Source: Pirellulaceae bacterium (GTDB taxonomy: Bacteria; Planctomycetota; Planctomycetia; Pirellulales; Pirellulaceae). From it: a stretch of DNA of 64,000 nt. Under the pieces are notes generated by a model, which saw only the letters and a program-made list of their open reading frames with translations, was not told where the DNA came from and did no database searches. Below are positions 17,434 through 27,424 of this stretch, piece by piece. The translations under genes were made by a program, and so were the position numbers. Location of the stretch: assembly GCA_029243025.1 (NCBI GenBank), contig JAQWSU010000054.1, forward strand, positions 1 through 64,000, given 5' to 3'. The number at the start of each line of letters is the position of its first letter. Within the stretch, counting starts at the first letter, position 1.

Positions 17434-20400
17434 ATGATTAGGCCCCGCGGATCCAATTATCTCTCATCGGAAAAGCGGCGACGACTAAAGGGGCGTTGTT
17501 TGTCCGTCGACCGTTTGGAGCAACGCTTGTTACTCGCAGGCGATTTGACGGCGCATTGGTTGGCCGATGATTTGTCAGCGAATCTTCAAGCGGGAACGGT
17601 GGTAACCGAATGGATTGATTCGGTTGCCGATTTGCAATCGCGTGCATCGGGATCGCCGACCATGGAGTTCGATCCGTCAAGTGGCAGGGCATTGGTTCGA
17701 TTCAATGGCAACGACGGTGTCGATACGTTGGTGGTTGATTCGAGGCAGAATCCATTGTCCGAAGCGAATGATTTCAGCGTCGTTGTTGTGTTTCGCACCG
17801 ACGACACTGAGTTAGTGGGTGGTGATGATCAGTGGTTTCATCACACGGGAATCGTGGATGCAAATCGGATGGGATTTGGGCATGATTGGGGTTTGAGCGT
17901 CAATGCTTTGGGGCAAGTGACGACTGGCATGGGCGGTGGCTTTGCCCTCGAGCCCCGTACCGTTATTTCGTCCGTCTCAGGGGTGAATGACGGTCGACTT
18001 CACACAGCGATCGTCACGCGTTCAGGCGCTACGCTTACCTTGTCGGTGGATGATCAGGAAATGAATTATCGGGATGATGCTCCTTCGACACAACGCAGTA
18101 ATCTCGATTTAACTTTCGGTGCCTTAGCCGAGGGACGTTTGCCCTTTCATGGTGATATTGCCCAGGTGAGACTTTATAACGGCGCACTAAACCGAACTGA
18201 AATCGTGGAACTGCGGGCTGAGATAGACGCTTACTATCAAAATACCCTGCCGCAGGCGCATGACGATACCTATGAACTTCGAGAAGATGCGTTGTTGTTT
18301 CCTGTCAATGTGCAGAGCGGGGTGTTAGCGAATGATTGGGACCTTGAGGGTGACCCTCTCACTGCAGAATTGATAAGTGAACCGAAAGTCGGTACGGTCG
18401 CTTTGGCCGAAAACGGTTCCTTTGTTTATACGGCTCCCCAAGATTTTTTTGGCATAGATCGCTTTACTTACGCGGCGAAAGATCATCGCTCGTCGCCCAT
18501 TGCTACGGTATCACTTAACGTACTTCCAAGTTACGATTCTCCCCAACCCGTTGCCGATACTTACCAGGTATTGCCGGGGGAGTTGCTCCAGATTCCTGCC
18601 CTTATCGGTTTGCTGGCCAACGATGGAAATCCAGATCGTGTGAATCTGACTGTATCTGAAATTCGCCCAGTAAACGCTGGGACTCTTTCGCTGAATTCGG
18701 ATGGAGCATTTGTCTACGATTCGAATGGTTTTGAAGGTGCCGCCACGTTTGCCTATCAGATTCACGATGGGACAACGGTCACGGGACCTGTCGAAGTGAC
18801 GATCGGAGTCAACACGCCACCCATCTCTGTCGATGATCATTACGTTATTGCAGAGGACGGGTTGTTGGTTGTCGATGCGATCGAAGGGGTGATCTCCAAT
18901 GATTTGGATCCGCAGACTGACAACGTTCTTTCGGCAACGTTGCTGTCGGATCCAAAGAACGGCACATTGGAGTTGAAGCCTGACGGTAGTTTTTTCTACG
19001 CCCCGAATGCTGAATACTCAGGTGTCGATACATTTGAATATAAACTTTTCGATGGTTTTGAAGAATCAGAGGTGTCGACTGTCACGATTCGCGTTCAAAT
19101 CGTTGATGATCCGCCGACAGCTGCTGTTGATAGGTATTTTGCTCTGCCAGGTCAGGTATTGGCGATTGCCGCGGATACAGGTTTACTGTCAAATGACTTT
19201 GACATGGAGGGTCAGAGCCTCGCAGCTCGTCTGCTAACTCGCCCCGCCAACGGTACGGTTGTGCTGCAGCAAGACGGTTCATTTGTTTACGAGGCAAACA
19301 CCGAATTCGAAGGACGGGATACGTTTTCGTATGTTGCCAACGATGGTGTTACTGATTCCGAGGAGACGTTTGTTTTCGTCCAGGTCGCTGCGCGGCCGGT
19401 AGTCATTAGCGAGTTTCTGGCTGTGAACTCCGAAACCGTGCCAACGCGTTTACGAGATTCGGTAGAAAGTCGATTTCGAGGAGTTGATCAGTTTTTCGAT
19501 TGGATTGAAATTCAAAACTTGCTCGACGTCGATTTGGATATCTCGGGTATTTATCTAACGGACGATGTTGCAGCTCCGATGAAGTGGGAATTTCCAGCTG
19601 GTTCAGTCATTCCGACTGGCGAATTCCTGGTTGTATTTGCCTCTGGACTGGATGTCGTCGATCCCCTACTCGATGAGCGAGGCTTGTTGCATGCGAATTT
19701 TAAAATTGGCAATCAGGGGGAGTATTTAGGGCTGACAAATCAATCGGGAACGACAATCGATCGATTTGAGAACCCTCCGGAACAGTTACTGGACATCTCT
19801 TACGGAAGATTAGATGAGCAACCTTCCTATTTTGCTAAGCCGACGCCCGGTGAGGAAAACCTGAACGCACGCTTCGATCGAATGAACGAAGTGGCTGTCG
19901 ATCCGATTCATGGATTTTATGATTCACCGATTCAAGTCACGATTGCCAGTGAGGATCCTACCGCTCGTATTCGTTACACGTTGGATGGATCGGAGCCGAC
20001 AGAAGATAACGGTAACGACTATACCGGTCCCATCTCTATTTCGTCTACGACCACATTACGAGCGACAGCTTGGGGGAACCAATCCCTGCCGGCGCCGATC
20101 ACGACCCACAGTTATCTGTTTTTGGCTGACATCATGCGGCAATCGCCCAGTGGTGATGCGCCCAACGGTTGGCCCGATCGTCCCGTGCGAGGACAAGTAT
20201 TTGATTATGGCATGGATCCCGCAATCGTGAATGATCCGACGTGGGGACCACAGTTGTCGGATGCATTGACTCAAATTCCCTCTGTTTCGATTGTGTTGGG
20301 GCAGGATGATTTGACCGGCAAGAAGGGAATCTATGTCAATCCGACCCAGGATGGTCGCGACTGGGAGCGACCGGCTTCGGTAGAGTTGGTTTATCCGGAT

Positions 20401-22584
20401 GGAACCCGCGGTTTTCAGATTGATGCGGGACTTCGTATCCGTGGCGGTTTTAGTCGGGGCGGATTTAACCCCAAACATTCGTTTCGATTGTTCTTTCGTG
20501 ATCAGTACGAGGGAGTACTGAACTTTCCGCTGTTTGATTCTGAAGGCACTGATGAATTTCGTGCCATCGATCTGCGGACGGCACAAAACTATGCCTGGAG
20601 TAACGACACCTTTAATGATGAAACGCGAAACAGTTTTTTGAGAGATATTTTTTCCCGAGACCTGCAGCGCGAAATTGGTCAGCCTTACACCCGCGGGCGT
20701 TATTATCATTTGTATTTGAACGGACAATACTGGGGCCTTTACCAAACGGAAGAACGCCCCGAGGCCTCTTTTGCCGAAACCTACTTAGGAGGTGAGGCTG
20801 CGGATTATGACGTGATCAAAGCCAGTGGGGGAACGCTTCAGGCGACCGACGGCGAACTTCAGCCTTGGCGAGATCTTTGGGAAATTGCCCATCGTGGCTT
20901 TGAGTCACTCGAAGATTACTTCTTGATTCAGGGGAAAAACCCTGATGGAAGTGATAATCTCAATCTGCCGGTGCATGTTCAAGTCGACAATGTGATTGAT
21001 TTTGCCATCAACTACATGTTCACCGGCAATCAAGATATGCCCACGTCGTTAGGCAATGCATCGGCTAACAATTTTTGGGCCATTCGTAATCCTAATACGC
21101 GAGATGGTTGGCAGTTTGTTGCTCATGACAATGAGCACAATATGTTGTCGGCAAGGGACGATCAAACTCGCGATGATCCCGCCGGACGAGCTTTCGGTTC
21201 CTTTAATCCAAAGTATCTGCATCAGCAGTTGGACGCCTTGCCGGAATATCAATTGCGGTTTGCTGATCGTATTCAGAAACATTTTTTCAACGGTGGCGCA
21301 GTAACTCGGGAAAGGGCTCAAGCCTTAATGCAGGCACGCGTGGAACAGATCAACACAGCGATTGTCGCTGAATCCGCGAGGTGGGGTGATCAACATAACG
21401 AACCACCACTCACAAAGGATACCTGGCGAAAAGAAGTTGATTGGCTCCTGAATACTTTTCTGGGTCAACGCACACAAGTCGTTCTGAACCAATTCCGGAA
21501 ACGTGGCCTTTATCCAAGCGTCGAAGCACCGCAATTGAATCAACATGGTGGATTGGTTGATGTTGGATTTTCGCTCGAGATGGCAACGCCAACAGGAGTG
21601 ATCTACTACACGCTGGACGGAGAGGATCCACGGGAAATTGGCGGTGCAATCGGTGCGAAGGCGCGCGAATGGTTGCCCAATCAACGACTCGATTTCCAGG
21701 TCGATACGCGAGTTATGGCACGGGTTTGGACCGGGGCTGAATGGAGTGCATTGAGCGATGCTCACTTTCAGGTAGGCGAAGCAGTTAGCCCAATCGCTTT
21801 GCGCATTTCCGAAGTTCACTATCACCCATTGCCCGCTTCTGATGTGGAAGTGGCGGCAGGGTTTGAAAACGCCGATGACTTTGAGTTTATCGAGTTGGTT
21901 AACACGTCAGAGCAAACGCTTGATCTTGGCCGTGCCGAATTGGTGCGAACCGACGTTGAAGGCAGGAAGGTAGGAGTTGATTTCGATTTTGCCGCAGCTG
22001 AGGTGGTACGCTTGGAGGCAGGAGAACGTGTTGTCGTGGTCGAAGATCGGGCGGCATTTGAATTCCGCTATGGCACTGAGCTACCTGTCGTTGGTCAATG
22101 GAGTGGTCGCTTGAGTAATGCCGGTGAGTTACTGACACTATTGGCTGACGGTCAACCACTGCAGCAATTTAGTTACGATGATGAGTGGTACCCGAATACG
22201 GATGGTGGAGGCCGATCTTTAGAGATCCTGGATCCAGCAAATCCCAATCTTGATAGCTGGAAGCTGGCCGCATCCTGGCGAGCAAGTTCGCTTCCCGGTG
22301 GTTCTCCGGGACGCGCATCGCGAATTGTCGGAGATGTCAACAACGACGGTGTCTTTAACCCGAGCGACCTCGTGCTGGTTTTTCAAGCTGGCAAATACGA
22401 AGATCACATTCCGAAGAACGCCATTTTTGAGGAGGGAGATTGGAATGGCGATGGCGACTTTAACTCGAACGATCTTGTGCTGGCGTTTCAGGTTGGTGCC
22501 TTTGTCGCTGCTGGAAAACCGTTGGATCATCAAATAGCCGCTGCGATTGATGCACTTTTTGCGGCCGAAGATGATGAAGAATAA
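17434..22584 (+). CDS. giant surface protein: LEPR-type N-terminus, LamG, cadherin-like repeats, lamin-tail domains, CotH kinase, EF-hands
   Basis: This is a 1716-residue protein. ATG 17434 is preferred because it gives the planctomycete N-terminal signature (RRRLKGRCLSVDRLEQRLLL). Domains in order: LamG (about 20-255), four cadherin-like/VCBS repeats (about 260-655; each has a DDxY strand and a VLANDWD-type loop), a lamin-tail domain (about 660-800), a chitobiase-C-like module (IRYTLDGSEPT), a CotH kinase-like domain (about 920-1310, with FRLFFRDQYEG and VAHDNEHNM), a second sugar-linked module (IYYTLDGEDPR), a second lamin-tail domain (about 1450-1600) and two EF-hand loops (DVNNDGVFN, DWNGDGDFN). 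There is no PEP-CTERM. It is a cell-surface or matrix protein; CotH domains in other systems phosphorylate proteins. Confidence 0.85.
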   Translation: MIRPRGSNYLSSEKRRRLKGRCLSVDRLEQRLLLAGDLTAHWLADDLSANLQAGTVVTEWIDSVADLQSRASGSPTMEFDPSSGRALVRFNGNDGVDTLVVDSRQNPLSEANDFSVVVVFRTDDTELVGGDDQWFHHTGIVDANRMGFGHDWGLSVNALGQVTTGMGGGFALEPRTVISSVSGVNDGRLHTAIVTRSGATLTLSVDDQEMNYRDDAPSTQRSNLDLTFGALAEGRLPFHGDIAQVRLYNGALNRTEIVELRAEIDAYYQNTLPQAHDDTYELREDALLFPVNVQSGVLANDWDLEGDPLTAELISEPKVGTVALAENGSFVYTAPQDFFGIDRFTYAAKDHRSSPIATVSLNVLPSYDSPQPVADTYQVLPGELLQIPALIGLLANDGNPDRVNLTVSEIRPVNAGTLSLNSDGAFVYDSNGFEGAATFAYQIHDGTTVTGPVEVTIGVNTPPISVDDHYVIAEDGLLVVDAIEGVISNDLDPQTDNVLSATLLSDPKNGTLELKPDGSFFYAPNAEYSGVDTFEYKLFDGFEESEVSTVTIRVQIVDDPPTAAVDRYFALPGQVLAIAADTGLLSNDFDMEGQSLAARLLTRPANGTVVLQQDGSFVYEANTEFEGRDTFSYVANDGVTDSEETFVFVQVAARPVVISEFLAVNSETVPTRLRDSVESRFRGVDQFFDWIEIQNLLDVDLDISGIYLTDDVAAPMKWEFPAGSVIPTGEFLVVFASGLDVVDPLLDERGLLHANFKIGNQGEYLGLTNQSGTTIDRFENPPEQLLDISYGRLDEQPSYFAKPTPGEENLNARFDRMNEVAVDPIHGFYDSPIQVTIASEDPTARIRYTLDGSEPTEDNGNDYTGPISISSTTTLRATAWGNQSLPAPITTHSYLFLADIMRQSPSGDAPNGWPDRPVRGQVFDYGMDPAIVNDPTWGPQLSDALTQIPSVSIVLGQDDLTGKKGIYVNPTQDGRDWERPASVELVYPDGTRGFQIDAGLRIRGGFSRGGFNPKHSFRLFFRDQYEGVLNFPLFDSEGTDEFRAIDLRTAQNYAWSNDTFNDETRNSFLRDIFSRDLQREIGQPYTRGRYYHLYLNGQYWGLYQTEERPEASFAETYLGGEAADYDVIKASGGTLQATDGELQPWRDLWEIAHRGFESLEDYFLIQGKNPDGSDNLNLPVHVQVDNVIDFAINYMFTGNQDMPTSLGNASANNFWAIRNPNTRDGWQFVAHDNEHNMLSARDDQTRDDPAGRAFGSFNPKYLHQQLDALPEYQLRFADRIQKHFFNGGAVTRERAQALMQARVEQINTAIVAESARWGDQHNEPPLTKDTWRKEVDWLLNTFLGQRTQVVLNQFRKRGLYPSVEAPQLNQHGGLVDVGFSLEMATPTGVIYYTLDGEDPREIGGAIGAKAREWLPNQRLDFQVDTRVMARVWTGAEWSALSDAHFQVGEAVSPIALRISEVHYHPLPASDVEVAAGFENADDFEFIELVNTSEQTLDLGRAELVRTDVEGRKVGVDFDFAAAEVVRLEAGERVVVVEDRAAFEFRYGTELPVVGQWSGRLSNAGELLTLLADGQPLQQFSYDDEWYPNTDGGGRSLEILDPANPNLDSWKLAASWRASSLPGGSPGRASRIVGDVNNDGVFNPSDLVLVFQAGKYEDHIPKNAIFEEGDWNGDGDFNSNDLVLAFQVGAFVAAGKPLDHQIAAAIDALFAAEDDEE

Positions 22585-22888
22585 TCTCCGCGATTCTATC
22601 GCTGGTTGTTGATTCAGCTGCCATGAATGTGGTTCCTGCGATCAATCCCCAATGAAATCTGTGGTTTGTGTGAGCCATTCGATTTGATTTCGTGTCGGAA
22701 TATCCTGAATCCAATTCCGCTGCACAGTCACGGGAATCGCCAGCCCGACCGGTTGAATTCGCTTGGGCAGTTTGGGGAGATTTATTCGAACCCGAGGAAG
22801 ATCGTTGAGGAACGGCTTTGTCTTCGGACCCAACGTTTGTAAAATCGAGTGCGGACAAGTTGGAGTAAATAGCTGCGGAGAAAAAGAA

Positions 22889-24373
22889 TTGCGTTCTGAA
22901 TCACCTTCATCGACAGACAAGTTTGACGCCGGTTGGAAGCTCGAGAATTCCTATGCACGACTTCCCGATGTGTTTTTTCAGGAGGTCGATCCGGCGCCCG
23001 TCGCGGCTCCAGAGGTTTGCACGTGGAACCAAAGCCTCGCATCACAGCTTGGTTTAGATTTGATTGATTTACCCCAATCCGAATTAGCACGACTACTGAC
23101 AGGACAAAGGATGCCTCCCGGAGCGAAACCGATCGCCCAGGCTTACGCGGGGCATCAGTTCGGCGGGTTCACCATGTTGGGAGATGGGCGTGCTATTCTG
23201 CTTGGAGAGCAGCGTACGCCGACTGGGGAACTGCTTGACATCCAATTCAAAGGTGCGGGGCGAACGCCATTTTCGCGTGGCGGTGATGGGCGAGCTGCAT
23301 TGGGGCCAATGCTTCGCGAGTTAATCATTAGCGAATCGCTAGCTATGCTGGGGATCCCAACGACGCGCAGTCTCGCGGTTGCGACCACGGGGGAAGTTGT
23401 CCAACGTGAAACACCTTTAGCCGGAGCGATTCTGACGCGCGTTGCCGCGAGCCATTTACGGGTTGGTACTTTCCAATACGCTGCCGCCCGCCAAGAAATT
23501 GGAAATCTGCAAGCCTTGGTCGATTATGCCATTGACCGGCATGATTCGGACTTAGTGGGCCATCCAAAAACATACCTCGAGTTTTTTCGACGTGTGATGG
23601 ATCGACAGGCGGCGTTGATTGCGCAGTGGCAGCAAATTGGATTCATTCATGGTGTGATGAATACGGACAATATGACGATTAGCGGCGAGTCGATTGATTT
23701 TGGACCATGTGCATTTATGGACCACTATGACCCGGACACTGTCTTTAGTTCTATCGATCACGGTGGTCGATACGCCTACGGCAATCAACCTCAGATCGGA
23801 CAGTGGAATTTGGCACGATTTGCCGAAACGTTGCTCACTTTGATCGATGATAAGGCCGAGGCCGCAGTCGAGATGGTAACCGATGTGCTCAAGGATTACC
23901 TGCCGTGTTATCAGCGGTATTGGATGGATGGAATGCGGAGAAAGTTGGGATTGCAGTCAGAGGAAGAGCATGATCTCGAAATGATCGAAGGACTGCTGAA
24001 TTGGATGCAAAACGCGAATGCCGATTTCACCGTGACTTTTGATCATCTCTCAACGAAGAAGTTGTGTGACGATCGCTATCAAGACGGAATATTTCAAACG
24101 TGGTACCAACGTTATTCGGAACGCTGCGAGCGGGATTCGTTAGATTCAAGCTCAAGCGAAGCGTTGATGCGATCAGTGAATCCATCGGTGATTCCTCGCA
24201 ATCACCGAGTGGAGGAAGCCTTGGCGGCAGTTGTTTCTGATAATGATTTGTCGGTGATGAATCGACTGCTGACTGCAATGGATTCCACCTATGAACGTGA
24301 TGAAAAATATGCCGAATACCGTAGTCCACCACCAACCGGGTTGGCGCCCTACCGAACCTTTTGCGGAACTTGA
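22889..24373 (+). CDS. selO: SelO family protein adenylyltransferase (YdiU)
   Basis: This is a 494-residue protein when started at TTG 22889, which has GGAG eight bases upstream; the longer frame from 22763 adds 42 residues that do not look like the family. Family marks are FDAGWKLENSYARLP at the N-terminus, AYAGHQFGGFTMLGDGRA, FKGAGRTPFSRGGDGRA, and the kinase-like active site HGVMNTDNMTISGESIDFGP with its Asp and Asn metal ligands. The C-terminus PYRTFCGT keeps the conserved cysteine. SelO is a pseudokinase-fold enzyme that transfers AMP from ATP to proteins and is linked to redox stress. It stands alone between a surface-protein gene and a pseudogene. Confidence 0.93.
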   Translation: MRSESPSSTDKFDAGWKLENSYARLPDVFFQEVDPAPVAAPEVCTWNQSLASQLGLDLIDLPQSELARLLTGQRMPPGAKPIAQAYAGHQFGGFTMLGDGRAILLGEQRTPTGELLDIQFKGAGRTPFSRGGDGRAALGPMLRELIISESLAMLGIPTTRSLAVATTGEVVQRETPLAGAILTRVAASHLRVGTFQYAAARQEIGNLQALVDYAIDRHDSDLVGHPKTYLEFFRRVMDRQAALIAQWQQIGFIHGVMNTDNMTISGESIDFGPCAFMDHYDPDTVFSSIDHGGRYAYGNQPQIGQWNLARFAETLLTLIDDKAEAAVEMVTDVLKDYLPCYQRYWMDGMRRKLGLQSEEEHDLEMIEGLLNWMQNANADFTVTFDHLSTKKLCDDRYQDGIFQTWYQRYSERCERDSLDSSSSEALMRSVNPSVIPRNHRVEEALAAVVSDNDLSVMNRLLTAMDSTYERDEKYAEYRSPPPTGLAPYRTFCGT

Positions 24374-24638
24374 TCTCGTAACGCCGGACCCGAGACTGGC
24401 GGATTTTTGCGCCGGTTATCAATCAAAACAAAGGTCTTGGGGCCGTTCTGCAAAAAGCGAAATGCCCCATCATCGGTTCGCCTGAGTTGGGCCAATTCAC
24501 TGTAACGAAGTAAAATGCCGCGCAATCCTCTTGGTTGATGCTTCTTAGAATCCAACGATTTTTTGCGTGATTAATTTTGAATTGATTCAAGTGCCGGAAT
24601 TGACATTTCTGGAAAGCCCTAGGATGCTGCAGCGTTGA

Positions 24639-25774
24639 TCACAAAGCTGATTTAATCGTTTCCAAACTGACGCCGAGCAGTTTGCTTGCGATCGCATTGA
24701 GGTCGGACTCCTCACCTTGGAAATGGAAGGTGCGATGAATGTGGGTCAAGCTTTTCCGGGGCCAAGAGCGGCCGCGCGGGAAGAAGTTTCCAGCTCGTAG
24801 AATGGCCCTAATCCCGGCTTGCCTAGCTCGAGGGGGCCGTCGTTGTAGCTGTTAATCACGTCGCCCGCATAGGGTTGGTCCTGTAATTTCCACATCGAGT
24901 TCACATACTGGTCAGCGGGCTGATTCTATTGGACAAGGGTTAATAGCTGGTTGTCCGAATCGTAGCTGGCTGCGATCTTCAGTCGCTTGGCCGGCACTTT
25001 GCCAAAGTAGTCGTCGTTCATAATCGCTCCGAGTTTGGATGCCGGTCCCTGGCGGAACGGAATGGCGATCGTTGTGGTCGGGGACGGGTTGAACATCCCC
25101 AAGATCCAAACTGAGAGCAATCCAGTATTTTTCTGCCATGCTTTGTTGCCAGCGTTGCGGATGGTGTTTTCTGACTGATAGGCGACGAGCGATAAGCTGT
25201 TGGGAACCGAAGTCTTTCATGTTGCAGCAACGTTGGCTCGCGAGAGTAGCTTGATTTTCCGCTGGAGATCGATCGAGAAAATCGTTCCGGAATAGTTGGT
25301 GAGTTTGAAATTCTTCTTGAATGTTATTTGGTTCTTAGTTTTCTTCACGATGGGATACGGCTCAGTGTCAATCGGAGCAGGCGTTTGCCAATGTTCTAAG
25401 TCGAACGGGTCATCTTGCTTGAAGAAGATCGAGAATTGGCCTGCTTCGGGGCCCATCCAAAAACGATCTTCTCCGCCAAAGGCATTGATGTGCGGAACAC
25501 GTTGGTCGGAAGCGATTGGATTTCGGTTGATCCAACCCAGACTCATGCCTTGATTGCTGGAAGCCGAACTGGTCATAACACGTCCCTGATAAGCAGGCAC
25601 CACGGCGACTTGCGCCGATTGGTCTGCGGAAGACAGCACATGTAGTTTCCACATGCTGTTTTAGGAACTGGACGTCGTCATCGAATGTCGTGGCAGGGAG
25701 GGGGCCGTTCAGCGCAGCAGTGCACTGAAGACGAAACAGTAGATGAAACAGTAAAACGTATGCGTGGATCTCAT
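24639..25774 (-). pseudogene. DUF6786 family protein, multiply disrupted
   Basis: Pieces of a secreted DUF6786 protein can be read across frames: signal peptide MRSTHTFYCFIYCFVFSALL from ATG 25774, then DDDVQFLKQH, then WKLHVLSSADQSAQVAVVPA and GGEDRFWMGPEAGQFSIFF, then SLVAYQSENTIRN, YVNSMWKLQDQPYAGDVINS, and in another frame LTHIHRTFHFQG to the stop at 24639. Lesions are frameshifts near 25725, 25650 and 24765, an in-frame TGA at 25217-25219 and an in-frame TAG at 24926-24928. A 12-bp duplication sits in the signal peptide (YCFI, YCFV). With five lesions this is a true pseudogene, not a sequencing slip. Relatives accompany planctomycete catabolic clusters; their function is not established. 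Confidence 0.85.
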
Positions 25775-26078
25775 GGATTTTATTCGAATTCTGTTGGCAA
25801 TAGGGTGGCCCAGGCCGGCCGAAACAGTTGCGGAGATGATCCTGATGGCCACTCTCGGAAACGTCGGAAGCGAGCGTCACTTTACCTGTAAATCGTGTTT
25901 GAAAAAAATTGGAACGCAGCTGTTTGAAATTATTTGCATCTGCTCCGATCGAAGAGTTCTACGTTGGACCTACCTCCGTCTGATTCTGGAGGCGCTGGTC
26001 CCACCAGAAATCCAAGCCAATTGAAACAACCGACAGAATTTCTCTCCGTTTTGCTGGTCGGTGGGTACAATTCGAAGC
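25775..26078. other. intergenic between the DUF6786 pseudogene and the peroxidase gene
   Basis: No supported gene is visible in about 300 bases. It should contain the promoter of the di-haem peroxidase and possibly the dead promoter of the divergent pseudogene. Confidence 0.4.
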
Positions 26079-27323
26079 ATGAGTCTAGCAAAGGTAATTC
26101 TGAAATCCGAACGCAAGCGAATGCTCCCAACCTTAATCGGGTTTGGACTCTCGTTGGTGCAATTGCACCCACCGCTTGCTAACGCGAACGAAACGGAAGG
26201 CAAGGCGGCGACGACCGCAGCAGAAATCGGCAAGCAAATTTTTTTGGATACGACTCTTTCTAATCCGCCTGGGCAAGGCTGCGTTTCCTGTCATCAGGCT
26301 TCCGCAGCATTTGCCGATTCAAGACGCGTATCGCCAGGGGCAGTAGCCGGTCGGCAGGGAAAACGAAATTCACCTTCACTCATGTACGCTGCGCTGATTC
26401 CGGGCCGTGCTTACGAGGATGTTTTCACGAAAGATGGTGAGGAAATCTATGCCTGGGAGGGAGGACTTTTTCACGATGGACGAGCGCGTGATCTGTTTGA
26501 TCAAGTACAGCAGCCATTCTTTGACCGCACTGAGATGAACCTGGCTGATAAGCATGCGCTTGCGTCGAAGTTGCGATCAGCGACCTATGCCACTGATTTC
26601 AAGAGCTGGATGGGTGAAGAAGCCTGGTCTGACGATCAACAGTTGACTTACCACGCGTTTCGAGCTTTGGTCGAGTTCCTGAAAGAACCTATGTTTCGTC
26701 CCTTTGACGCTCGCATCGATAATTTCCTTGCTGGTCAGCGCGACGCTCTTACCAAAGCTGAAAAGCGTGGCCTCAAGCTGTTTCGAGAGGAGGGTAAATG
26801 CGCCGACTGTCATTTTCTTACCCCCACGAACTGGGAGAAACCGCTGCTTAGCGACTTCGGATACGATAATTTGGGCGTGCCTTCTCGGGGAGAGAAGGAT
26901 CCAGGACTCGGAGCGCTCACAAAGAATTCTGATGAACTGGGTCAATTTCGGGCTCCATCGCTTCGTAACATTGCGCTGACTGCACCGTACATGCACAATG
27001 GTTCGATTGCCACGCTTCGTGACGTGATCGAGTTCTACAATAAACGTGATGAAGAAAAAAAACGTTGGGGGCCGACCGATTATCCCCAAACCGTTAACCA
27101 TGATGATATGGGAAAACTTGGCCTGACGGATCAACAAGTCAGCGACTTGGTTGCACTCATGCATGCCTTTACGGATCGCACCTTGTTGAACATTAAGCCA
27201 GATGACCTCTTTCCCCGAACCCCGAAAAATGTGCCGAGCACTCAGGACAAACGTTTTTTTTTTCCGGATTGGACCCACCGATTAGATCCATCATTTCCAG
27301 GTGCAGGGGATCTGGAAAAATAG
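26079..27323 (+). CDS. di-haem cytochrome c peroxidase/MauG family protein
   Basis: This is a 414-residue periplasmic protein from ATG 26079 (GTG 26061 is an in-frame alternative). A signal peptide ends near LANAN. Two haem c sites are visible: CVSCH at residues 68-72, followed by DSRRVSPGAVAGRQGKRNSP, and CADCH at residues 241-245. Between them are LFHDGRARDLFDQ and WMGEEAW, and after the second site come FRAPSLRNIALTAPYMHNGS and the distal DLVALMHAFTD, all typical of bacterial di-haem peroxidases. The enzyme reduces hydrogen peroxide, or in MauG-like members modifies another protein, using electrons from small cytochromes. It is followed after about 100 bases by another haem protein gene on the same strand. 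Confidence 0.9.
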   Translation: MSLAKVILKSERKRMLPTLIGFGLSLVQLHPPLANANETEGKAATTAAEIGKQIFLDTTLSNPPGQGCVSCHQASAAFADSRRVSPGAVAGRQGKRNSPSLMYAALIPGRAYEDVFTKDGEEIYAWEGGLFHDGRARDLFDQVQQPFFDRTEMNLADKHALASKLRSATYATDFKSWMGEEAWSDDQQLTYHAFRALVEFLKEPMFRPFDARIDNFLAGQRDALTKAEKRGLKLFREEGKCADCHFLTPTNWEKPLLSDFGYDNLGVPSRGEKDPGLGALTKNSDELGQFRAPSLRNIALTAPYMHNGSIATLRDVIEFYNKRDEEKKRWGPTDYPQTVNHDDMGKLGLTDQQVSDLVALMHAFTDRTLLNIKPDDLFPRTPKNVPSTQDKRFFFPDWTHRLDPSFPGAGDLEK

Positions 27324-27424
27324 CTTGTGAGGTACGGGGCCGTTAAAATCCTGTTGAGGAAAATCGAAGACTTGATGCGGCAGCGGAGCATTTTCGCTGC
27401 TGCCCAGAAAAGAAGCTGTACACG

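Noticed and set aside
20056-20745. 229-codon ORF antisense to the CotH protein
   Set aside because: It is a shadow frame of a clearly real plus-strand gene with strong domain motifs.
26577-27278. 233-codon ORF antisense to the di-haem peroxidase
   Set aside because: It is a shadow of the real gene; both CxxCH motifs lie on the plus strand.
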